Positions 39,701-51,700 of a stretch of DNA of 62,000 nucleotides are shown piece after piece. A program made the position numbers and the translations under genes. Origin of the DNA: Branchiostoma floridae (lineage: Eukaryota > Chordata > Leptocardii > Amphioxiformes > Branchiostomatidae); contig NC_049982.1 in the NCBI RefSeq assembly GCF_000003815.2, positions 5,831,216-5,893,215 on the forward strand, written 5' to 3'. The first letter of the stretch is position 1. The number at the start of each line of letters is the position of its first letter. Under the pieces are notes generated by a model that was given only the letters and a program-made list of their open reading frames with translations, did no database searches and had not been told where the DNA came from.

Positions 39701-42700
39701 TGCAATGTATAAAGTCGTCAATATTATATTAATATGTTTTATCTCGATACTGTAGTACATTATACACATTGGAAGTATATAATGTACTACATTGCGGAGC
39801 TAGGTAGCAATTTTCATACTTAATATCTATAAATATTTTTTCAGTTAGAAATGTAATAAATTTGACTGTCCTGTTATGAAATGCTTCGGATTATCAATTG
39901 TGCAAACTAGCCCCTGGTTTGCATTAATAGTCCTTTAGAAGGTTATGTTTTGGTTAGCGTTTGTATGTATGTATCTATGTTTTTAGAATTAAGACCAGCA
40001 TAACTTGAGAACGCCTGGATGGATTGTATTGATATTCGGTATGTTGGTGGGTCTTGATGAGATCTAGAAACGATTAGATTTTAGGCCCCATAGCGACCTT
40101 GTTACGGTACTGAAGCGGAACGTCCGGGTTTGATATTTCGAGTGTTGAACATGTTGCGGCTATGAGTTTCGAGTGGTAGACAGCTCTTGGTGCCGAGAGT
40201 AAGTGGTATAGGTTTGGTCCCCCTAGCGGCTTCTTTTGGAACTGCAGGGCAGGTTTAGTGTCAGACTTTGAAAGTCGGATTGTCATGGTTTTTGGTATGT
40301 ATGTTTTTCTTACTCTCCAAGCAGAGGTCGAGTCGCGGAGATATACTAGTAGTCGAAAAAAATACACGCGCGATCCTCCTACTGGAGAGTATTTTTTTGT
40401 GGAATTTGTAAATGGGAAAGAGAAGAACATTGATTGATATATATTATGCAAAATATAGACCTAATTTGCATATATAATTAATAAGAAAGTGTTTTAATGT
40501 CAGTGGTAAATGACGGGAACTTCTTAGTTGTAGCATTTGGAAGCTATGTACGGATGAATATCGTTGAACATTAATTATGCAAATAAGGTCGTTATTTGCA
40601 TAAATTATCAGAAAATGCGATGAAAGTCTTTTTTTGGTAACATACATTATTTATGCAAATCAGCCCCTGATTTGCATGATAAAAATTAATTATGTGAGGC
40701 ATCTCCAAAGCTATCTCACTTGCTCGCTCACAGCCTATGACAAAAGCTATCTGCATTCCAAGTACCATCACAATCTGTCAACCCAAATTATTCCACTCCA
40801 AAGGGATGATGCAACTACATCGGCGCGGGAAACTTCCTGTAGAATTCAGAGAATTTTTGCCAATCGGACGTATCATATACTATTAGGCTAGTCCCTGAGA
40901 TATAAGAGCATATATCTAGCTATAAAAACACTCTCTAACCACCACACCCTCACCCATTTCACGAAGGTTGAGTTCTACGAACGCTTGTTATGTTCTAATT
41001 TTGCAAAATATCAGTGGATGAAATAAAAGACCGACAAGTGAAAGAGAAGAATATTGATAGATAGAATTTATGTAAATAAAGGCTATACTAGTATTTGCAT
41101 GATTGATAAGACAACGCTGTCATTCCATGGTGGTAAATGGCGGGAATTTTAGACTTCCGACATGTGGAAGTTACCGAAACGTTGGAAGTTAAGTTATTTG
41201 CATAAAAGATTTATGAGAAAAATGCTTGTGTATCCAATTAAAGATGAGACTGTCATACTTTGGGTAAATTCTGTTGTTTAGGTGAAGATGATTAACTGCC
41301 ATAATGTATGAAAATGAGTGCAACTTATGCCTAGCGCCTATTTGACAATGTTTAAACAATAAGAAACGTACATAAAGCATCAGCTGTAAAGGTTAAAATC
41401 ACTTAGAGGAGGTATGGGGTCGTGGAACCATTTTACTTAAGGATTCTTTTACAGATTTAAAAGCACCGTGCTGTACACGTACCTGTCAACAGTATACGAT
41501 TGACCAAGATCCACCCACCATCTGGGATCAGATTCTTCCTGTGTGTGTGAACAGGAACCAGCGTACATCCAGGTACTGGAGGACCCGTCTACGGCACGGT
41601 TGGCAGCATACGGTTCGTATGTGCTTGATTGAAACGCAGTCTTCCCCTGGGCGATATTGGCACCTGTCTCAGGCGGGAGGATTTTCATCAGCAGTGTCAT
41701 GATCATATTAAGCACTAACGTCTCACGTGAAACAAAAAAATTCTATTGCCATTAAAAGCAAAATATTTCCTGTTTAGGTGGGGTTAGCGTCATATGTTGA
41801 AAAAATGTATCTTAAGACATTTAAGGCTGATAAACCAAGATGGCGGATAGCTAAACTACAGACGTCTGCTTGCAGATAGATGTGCAAAAGTTAGGTGTGA
41901 CGGATCGTTCAGTGTAATATAACCAGCTGCTGCCGCGCCGCGTGCCTGCGAAGCTGGTGTGTTACGCCGAATGGCGGATATACAGATACAGATACTTCTA
42001 GGCGGTGACAGCCGTCATTTTTCAGACATTTTAAAAACATTTTTAAACATTCGGCTGGCACATTTTTTTTAACACCCTGTAAAATGATTCAAAAAGTTCG
42101 GTAGTTACCTAAACGCCCGTAGAGTTGGATCTCAGCCACGTATGGCTCCAGGCCGTGTGACGTTTGCGTGATGTCCACTTGCCAATAGCGACTCAGCGCC
42201 ACAAACCCTGTAAACGCCTTCACTTGCCTACCAGCTAAGCCGGAAAAGGAAGTGACGTCACCCCAACCTCCAGCTGGGTCTAAGGTCTTGATGGTGAAGG
42301 CGGCAATGTGGTGAGTGGCTGTGTCGTCTTCCTCGTAGCTCACCACGCGGATCTTGGACAGCCAATGGTATTCTTGCAAATCAAAAGTGACGAAGTAGTT
42401 GTTGTCAGTCACACCTGTGGGGCGCCAGTAGGTGAAAAGGTTTCCGTCCAGCGTCTTGGACGCGTCATACACAGTCCCACCGTCATCGTGGGGGGTCCCG
42501 GCGGAGCTCGTCACAGAACTGGAGTCCAAAGTTAACCATCCAGCGTCATTTCCTTTATAAGGCAACAAATTCATAATTAAACCCTCAAACCACCGTATGG
42601 GGTCAAAACTGACCCCAGGCGTATATCGATGTGTGCCATCATGGCATTTCTGGTCGAAAACAAATTTCGTTCCATGAGTTTGTTTGTATATATGTCCTAT

Positions 42701-45700
42701 AACTTCTTATACGTTTTTAACGAGATTGGCTCATTATTGATTAAGTTATCTTAGAAAGTTTATGCATGGTCCAGTGGGGTCAAAACTGACCCCAGCATTT
42801 TTTTAAACAAACTTTTGCGACCCACACCTGAACTACTTATCGTAGGATCACGAAATTTTTCAGAGAATGCTGTACATGTAAGCCAAAATTATTGCTACAG
42901 CTTTTGTGCCATTATCATGTTATATGACGACATTATGACGTCATCTAGGTAATCTCGGCCGCCATCTTGGATTTTGCCTGATGACGTCATTAAATTAGCA
43001 TAAATTATGAATATTGAGTCATGAAATTTACGTTGAATTTCATAAGATGTAATAAGCAACTGATATCTGCTAATAAAACCTTAAAACTTAAATGTTTAAT
43101 ACAAAATTAGAAAACTTAATAATAATAATAATTAGTAATAAATATGTCTGTCAGAATTTCGTTGCCATGGCAACATGAAAAATGATGAACATACTTTGTT
43201 CACTGAAAATGTTGGCTTTCAACATTTTCTAAAAAGTCACCAAGTTTGGTGACCCTAGCATGAGCCATTCAGGCGCTATACGGCATTGAAGTTGGCATCA
43301 AAAACCTCCTTCCCTTTCTGAATAGCATTGGTGCAAAATGTGGTCCTCGTGATCTTTTGCATAAATTATGATAATGAGCTAGAAGTCTTCTAACCTAATC
43401 ATGTCAGACTGTCCCACATAGATTAATGAAACTAAACATATATACAAATCACAAAAAGAGTCACACAAAAAAACTGTATTTGTACAAAACGTTTTGGGGT
43501 CAGTTTTGACCCCATACGGTAATCTACGTCACAAAAAAGCTACGGTGGTTTGAGGGTTAATACGATAAAAGGCTAGGATAGGAAAGGTTTCTGTCAGGTC
43601 ATGGCTTGAGCGTATGCGAAAAAAGGAAGGAGCCGTGGCGACTTGATCTCCAAGCAGATCTTTGCTGGGAAGAAGTTTTGCTGGCAGGAGTTCCGACAAG
43701 CCACAGCGAAGAAAATCGCCCCTCCTCGTGCCTTTGATCGGTGCGGCCAGTCAAACTGCCAGTTAAACTCCTTCCAAAGCTTATGATACTATCTTATGCT
43801 ATAGAAATAAAATTTTAACTGAACATAGCAATTTCACTGTGTCCATTGTACAAAACGCCTACTGTTTGTGTCCATTAGACGGACACAAACGGTTGGCGCT
43901 TTGATCGACTAGGAAATTTCTTACCTTGAACTTCAAACACTTCTACTTCACACAGCGTGAGATACTGTGTCCTGTCGATCAGCTGTACAGACACGTAACG
44001 GCCAGTGATTGGTTGATCGCAGTCGACGGTTATGCTCCGACTTTCCGGTGGATCGTCCAGCTGATTGGTCGTTCTCCCACAAATAGAATTTTGGGATATA
44101 TCCGAGTTCTCTCCAACTCGAACCTGGAACTCTTCAAGACGATTTCCTGTGTGGTGTTACATAATGACCCAATTGACTACAGGCGGCGTCAAAAATATTA
44201 CATTAACGTTCAGGAGGAATCAAAATGTCAAAACTGTATAGATGTGTAAAATAAACGTATTGTCTCCGTACCAGAGCCGTCCCTCCTGTTTTGTAGACGT
44301 ACTCTTCCAATGACGTAACTTCCGCCCAAATCCAGCTTCCACCACGGCTCGAAGTCCAATTGTGTGTGAGCACAGGCAGGCAAATTCGTGTCCGATCCTT
44401 TGTATCCGTCCACGGCATCGGGCGCTTTCGGAATAAAGCCATAAAGCAAAGGAAAGGAACTACTCTGCGTTGCTGTCTTTCCCACAGCGATGTTGTTACC
44501 TAGTTAAAGAAGACAAGGGTCATTGCAGATTAGTTTTTATTCTTTTAACCTAACTACAGCAGATTTTATTAGAGAACGTTTTTTTTTAATGCGGAATGAT
44601 ATCAGATGGGGTCATTAGAAGTTTCTGAGTATTAAGACTTGGATGGTGCTAAAAAAGACTTCTTCTAATTTCTAGTGTATCCGGGCTCATTGCCAGGTCC
44701 CTAGCAACCGATTTCATGGATTCAAAAATCAATCGAATTTTTGGCTATCATGCTATGGAAAAAGGTGACAGACGGTCATCGAAACGTCGGTGAAAATAAA
44801 GCTCTGGTTGTGTAAAAAGAGTCTCTTTATTCAGTGACGTACCAACCTGATGAAACGGATCATGCTATAGAGTTACTCAACTCAAGTCTAATCTGAATCA
44901 CCCACAACTTGATCGAATTTCGCAAGTACATGTACTGTTGATTCCCAAGTCTAGATTTGTGTCCAGTCATCGAAGCACTTCTTCAAAGTTTGACCCTTTG
45001 TCAGTTTTTGAAACTTTGTCTTGTGCTGTACTTCTTCTTTTCTTCTCATCAAGGCTATTAACAAACACCTAAAGGACAGGTGCGAGGCAAACCATTTCTT
45101 CACTTTCGTCAACAACACAAAATTGTGGAGCGATGATGACCACAACAAGTCGATATTCGAGCGAGACGGATACCACCTGAACGCCGATGGCGTAAAGCAT
45201 AATACCCGCATCAAAACTTTTTAATAAAGCCTTCATAGAGATGGTCGAGCGTATGAGAGATTTTATGCTAAAGGTGGATTTGCGTGTTTTTACCGAAAGT
45301 TCTTGAGATCATAATAGTACAGTGTAGTTGACTCACCTATACATAGCTTTGCCGCGTGTTCTATCTGACTCTTGTTGAGGGCGACATCATAAATCTGTAC
45401 ACAGGAAACGCTTCCTTTGAAGTGGTCCGAACCCACGGCACCGATGCGGGCCGCATGGTTGGTACCGAGCTCGTACACGCCGATGTCTGTGCTGACGAGC
45501 TCCAGTCCCTCGTACCAAAGCTTCAGCATGCCTGTGCTGTAGTTGTACGTCAAACCAACGAAGTTCCACTGGTTGGGTTTGAGGCACCGCGCTTGTGTGG
45601 TCTGGTTTGAGGTCGCATTTCTGCTGTAAACCCTTCAAACGTGAGAGAGGAGCATAAATTTTCTCCACTACCTAGTTCTCCCCCATATGGTATGCCCACT

Positions 45701-48700
45701 TCAGTCTTCCTTTCTACCCTTACTCCTTTACTTGACTCTTTAATTCCTCCCTCCTTCATTTTCTTTCCTCTCTTGCTAGGTTCTTCAACATATTCCTTTC
45801 CACATCTTTCCCATTTCGTAATTTCTTTTAACATAATTTTTCCCTCATATTTACCACAACTTTTTTCTAAATACCCCAGTTTCCAAATTTAAACCCTCCT
45901 TCCCTAACCCTGCCTCCCGTGTTCATGTCCAAGTAGATACTGAGGAATGAAGTAGACATTATGACACGCTCAGCAAATTCCATCTACTTGAACACGGTTT
46001 GCTTGGCTATCATACAAACTCATACTAAGCTATATGGCTAAGCTACAGATCTAGAGTCCTTTTATCCTAAATGTTTGGGAGAGGACGAAATGACTCTGGC
46101 CGTCTTGATACGAGGTAAGTTGGGCTTGGCCATCTCTCTTGTTGTATTAATATCATTACTACTATTTCCTATTATTACTATTACCTTGCAAGCAGGAAAT
46201 ACGTTGAGTCTTGCCAGAGATGGACGCCGCTTGCGCTGTCCCCATACTGCAGTATGGGTCCTGCCCCTCCAGTTGGGTACACGGAGGCCAGGATGGTGAG
46301 GGAGTACCGAGTGTCCAGCGTCCTGTCGTCTGGGACCTCGATGTAGGAGGTACTGCTGCCGGACATGACGTAAGAACCTTCGGGTTCGCCGTACACGCCA
46401 GTCCCGAGGGCCACGTTCACACCGGTGACATCATTTCCGTTTCCGCTGATGTCCGCCAGACCGTACTGCTTGTTGAGAGGCCACAGACCAACCGGCTGCG
46501 CTGCTGTTGAATAAGATACGAAGGAAGGGAAAACGTGATTGAAGTATTTGGCCATTGCCTTCATCGGTACGGACACTGTTTTATTCTTTTGCAGACGTTT
46601 CAACGACTTGCTTGTTGTCTTCATCAGTGCATAATAAACAGGTTAATTCTATATCAAAACAGCTTCTGAGCAGTGAAATGTAGAAGCGAGTAGAAACAGC
46701 CACATGAGTCATGGCTCCCGAGAATCTAACCGCCAGGTCACAACCCAGCGTCGCTAACCGCCACACCAAAAGGTCCGGACCGTTGGACTGGTCAGTTGGT
46801 GGCGATTGAACCCCACAGGAGCAGACATTGCTCTTTAATCACTGATATAGACGACATACAACACAAGACTTTGAAACGTCAGCAGAAGAATAAAAGAGGG
46901 CTGTGTACCGAAGGAGATTTTGGTCAATTAATTCACTGATTGAAGTATTTGTGCTGGTGTCTGCCTCGTCATTAATAAGGTAGTCACATTTAGTCCTATT
47001 TCCCCTCTGCGAGGTTTATCGAAGGATGAAGTACGTTACTCTAAAGTAGATGTGTCAGAACAATGTGTCACTAATGTGTTTGTGGAAAAACCCTCTAGAA
47101 AACATATTTAGTTTTTGCCAATTGTTTCAAGAAGGACGACAAAGCTGTGGTTGTCAATGTTACACAAATTCACGTGATCTTACTTTTTTCTTTCAATCTA
47201 TAACGTTTTCATATCAACAAAGGCGATTTCTTAACGTCCGAAAACGTACATGACTGAAATACAAATAAGGACCCCAACATGTTCTGCCCTCAAATGCATT
47301 TACCTGCTATATCTCGATTTACCCGGCCGCACAAACTTACCCCTGCACTTTCTTGCGGCGTCCCTGATCTGATCGCTGTTCAACGGGATGTTATAAACCT
47401 GCAGACAGGCGACTCGCCCCTGCAAAGTCCGACTATCCCCGTCCCTCAGCCCAACACGGATGTCGTAGTCGGTTTGCGTCTCGAATGTGCCGACGTCACG
47501 GCTTCCTACTTCTGTCCCGTCATGCCACAATTTGACCTTGCCCAAAGGGTAGTTGTAGGTCATGCCGACGAAGTTCCACTCGTTGAGGTTCAGTGTGTCC
47601 ACATTTAGAACATCCTTATAAACGTTATCACGAGTCCTCATTCTTGTAATAAACAAAAGGGATGATACTGATTACATTACACATTTGGCCAATGTTACTA
47701 AAACAACGTGGCAGATCTGGATACGATTTCTGTTCCACTGCGCTACAGCCTGACCTCCATAGCAGGCTTTTTGGCTGGTGATTTTTTGTTTAATTTGTGC
47801 TGTTTCCTGATGTTTATCAGTTATGCCTTAGTAACTTTTATAAACCTGGTAAAACCTGAACCATCAGACGCTAATATCCGATTAGGCAAGTGTTTTTGAA
47901 TTGACGGTAAAATAACAAATTGAGGCTCAGTTTGCACATTATCAACGGGTTCTTTAAGTCGTTTCTAAATCCATTTACTATGCAATTTGAACATTCAAAG
48001 ACATCGATGAAGATATGCCGTAAGTTAGCTACCGCATCTGTCATGTACTGGTCGTGAGAGTGATATACAATGCAGATGAAGATAGGCCTGACCTTACACT
48101 GGGTTGACTGCTCCAAACCAACTGCCAAACACCCTATGTTGGTCTGGAGCAAGGTCAAGAGAAGGTTCTGAATGTGTAAAAGTGGCTTAACACTCATGTC
48201 TCCTACCTTGCATACAGGTAGCCTGTGTCCTTTTGCCAGAAGTGTACGCCGTAGTCGTTAGTTCTGTAGTGGAATATGGGCCCATCTGTCCCTGTAGGGT
48301 AGAAGTAGGCCAGTATCGTCATGGAATACCGGGTGTCCAGCATCCCGTTGTTGGGGATCTCGATGTAGGAGGTGCTGCTGCCGGATAAGCTGTACGCCCC
48401 TTCGCTCTCACCGTGCACACCGTTCGCAAGGGCCACGCCCACACCGGTTGCGTCATTTCCGTATCCGCTGACGTCACGCAGCTGAGTGTGCCCGTTGAGT
48501 GGCCAGAAGCCAACAGGAGCAACTAGGGACATTGAATATGGAGAAGGTTAGGACGGTAAAATTTTTTCAATCATTGAAGCACAACGCTCGAATGTACATC
48601 ACTAAGCGTTCACCTCAGTAAACCGGCGAGTTTTACATTGCAAAATTTAGAGATAGACGTCTTCTTCAGCCTTTCTGACATTATTGGGAATAGCCATGCA

Positions 48701-51700
48701 CCTCGTATTACCTTGCACGAACGTCGCTAACTAGCAAATTTGACCGGGATCAAACCGTGCTACCTCTGCGTACATCTGTAACTTAGTAAATCCTTCAATA
48801 TCAAGGAACCAAAAAAAATCCAATGAACCGTTTACTAGGCAAAGATCACCTAAAAGCGGGCCTGATATTTCCGCGTCATATTTTCAATGGTGAACGGTGA
48901 TCTTTTTAAGCCCCCTTTCCACTAGACGGCGATCACGCTGCGCTATCACTGCGACCTAAATAGGATGTATATCCTTCGCTTTCACACTGGGTATATCATA
49001 CAAAACGTAAAAGTTTGACTGAAAAGTTTCGTTTCTTTTTTATACAATTCCTTGAGCAATCTGTCAAATTTTAAGTCGCAGAGAGAGCGCGGCGAGAGCG
49101 CTGTCCTAGTGGAAAGGGGGTATAAATGATTTAAGCGACGTCCGTACCTTCCGCAATGTCCGCCCTCATGCTGATGTGATTAGACCACGTGACGGGGCGG
49201 AACCTGACATAACGAGCGTGGAAGGGTCCGTTGTAGTCGACCAGCACGTGCGTCACCAGACTGTCTATATCACTGTTACCTGTGAACACCTGGGGAGTGC
49301 ACAACATATTGGATTCAATTCAATAATATTGCAATGTATTTTTTTCATCGATGTTCGATCGTCACACAGCTACAATTGCAAACAATTATATCAGCTCTTC
49401 GTAAATAAATAGTGCAACCACCTTCAACGCAAGACGAAATTACTCGATGCGTATAGTGCAACCACCTTCAACGCAAGACGAAATTACTCGATGCTTATAG
49501 TGCAACCACCTTCAACGCAAGACGAAATTACTCGATGCGTATAGTGCAACCACCTTCAACGCAAGACGAAATTACTCGATGCTTATAGTGCAACCACCTT
49601 CAACGCAAGGCGAAATTACTCGATGCTTACAGGATGAAGAGGACATAAAAAAAGTCTATATACTACCATACATATGCTCAAAAGAAACCAAAATGCAGTA
49701 CTTTCAGTACAGAATTATATAAGTTCTTAACCACCAATGCATGTTTAAAAAAGATAAAATTCAAAGAATCTGATGCCCATATTGCGAAGAAAAGCAAACA
49801 ATAGTACATCTATTCGCGGAATGCCACACCGTCAAAACTTTCTGGAAAGAGTTCACTGACTGGTAGAAAAAAGAAAATCAGCATCCCGCAGATCTCACCA
49901 ACAATGAAATTATTTATGGCCACTTGTCCCACCTTCAAAACAATAAAATATTGAACAGGTGTATCCTACAGGCCAAATATTACCATTTCAGCACCGCCAT
50001 TAGCAATGCCTACCGCACGTTCCATGCCGTAAAACATAGACTATTAGAGTATGCTTAACATAGTGTTAGTGGTTTCAAAGTGATGTAAGTGTCTAGGAAT
50101 TCGGGAGCCAATTGTAAAGTTATTCATTTTATAGTTATGTATCTGTTGTAGCTGGAGATGTAGTCATGAAGCTGGACGTGTAATTGTAAATGTAACAACG
50201 TCCAGGATTTTGAGAGCCAAGTGCAAAGTTTTATAGCTATGTATCTGCTGTAGTCATGAAGCTATACATGTAGATGTCACAATGTGTGTAATTGTTAAGG
50301 TTTTTTTCTCAATAAAAGCTTTAAAAAATGTATGTATTTTTTTTTCATCGTCAACTCTCATAAGCCCGAGGATGTTAAACGTGTGCGTATATCGGGTGCG
50401 TTACATGAGTGTTGAATTGATATTTGTTGACTAACGTAAAGTTTGTGGCCGAAGAAGTTTTTTTTCGATTCGATGGCCAGTCTGTACTGGCCGCGAACGT
50501 AAACTGAGTCAAACAAATGCCAAGACGGGACTCATTAGGACTTGATATACACGCAAGCGAGACAGCCCCCAAGTGAGTACCGAATACGGTTGTAAGAGAA
50601 CGCGAAAAACGGCCAGTGCTGAGTGTGAGCGGTGCTGACTTACATGATGCTATCAGGCTCTTGCAGTAAATGCATGACGCCATACGGTGCTATGAAAATG
50701 AGATAAAGTTGCGCGCGTGTCTCACAGGACTGAGCCAAATTTCGAAAGGTATTCGCTAAATGGTGCAAACTGGTGCCAATCTGAACCAATTTGCCGCCTG
50801 ACATNNNNNNNNNNNNNNNNNNNNNNNNNNNNNNNNNNNNNNNNNNNNNNNNNNNNNNNNNNNNNNNNNNNNNNNNNNNNNNNNNNNNNNNNNNNNNNNN
50901 NNNNTATATGCACATACAAACACCCGGGCACTTTAGCCTGACCGCGAAAATTTGCCAGTTCGGCACATTTTGGCGCATCCAAGCGAAATACTTTCTGGAT
51001 GGCCTAGAAGAGGTCTTCAGCATTTCTTTTTCACCTTTTTCTGTGACCACATGAGTCATAAGAAATAAAGTTACAGAATAAGAATGTTGTTTTGCTTGTA
51101 CATGCTGCAGTACAAGACTTTAACCAGATTCTCCGACGTATGTGTATCTGGCGATCATCCTTTAAACCCGTGTTACACACGCAAATGTCCCGGACTTTAA
51201 GTAAGTGTCTGCTATTATTAAACACCGACTGTGTACTTACGATCGTGTCTCCGTTCGCGTCTTTATACCACATTTCATCGCCGCTGGAGTTCCCGTACGA
51301 AATGCTGTATGACGTCACCCATTGGTTATAATGTCCAGATAACAAACGTCCCTGGGTTCTGATGACACCAACGGTTGACCTTTGCCCCATGTCAAACTGG
51401 AGCCACTGATCGGCATTATTTGTCGCGGCTACCCATGCCCTAGAAGAGCTCTTGAAGTTCAGTCGCGCGTTGGTGGCTCCATGATTTGTTGTATACTCGG
51501 AAGACGCTGTGATGGCAGCTGTTTTAACAGAAACATGTGCAGAAAGTGTTATCTCTTTGTCCCCCTGAGATTTATTTCCGCCAATTTAACTCCCTCTCCC
51601 AGGCACCAAGCTGGATAATTAGTCAGCTTAAGTAAAACTTGACCTATTCTGTGCTTCTGCTGCAGATTTACTTCACCAATTGATGAGGGTAGCTTCAGTA

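Noticed and set aside
44780-44900. Possible hammerhead ribozyme (CTGATGAAAC at about 44858)
   Set aside because: The core lacks the second conserved GAAA segment and the three paired stems expected for a hammerhead.
49412-49631. CRISPR-like array
   Set aside because: The 44-bp units are contiguous with no unique spacers, and the context is a eukaryotic intron.
50640-51059. Open frames across the second N run
   Set aside because: Same artefact as above; none fits the splice phase of the flanking discoidin exons.
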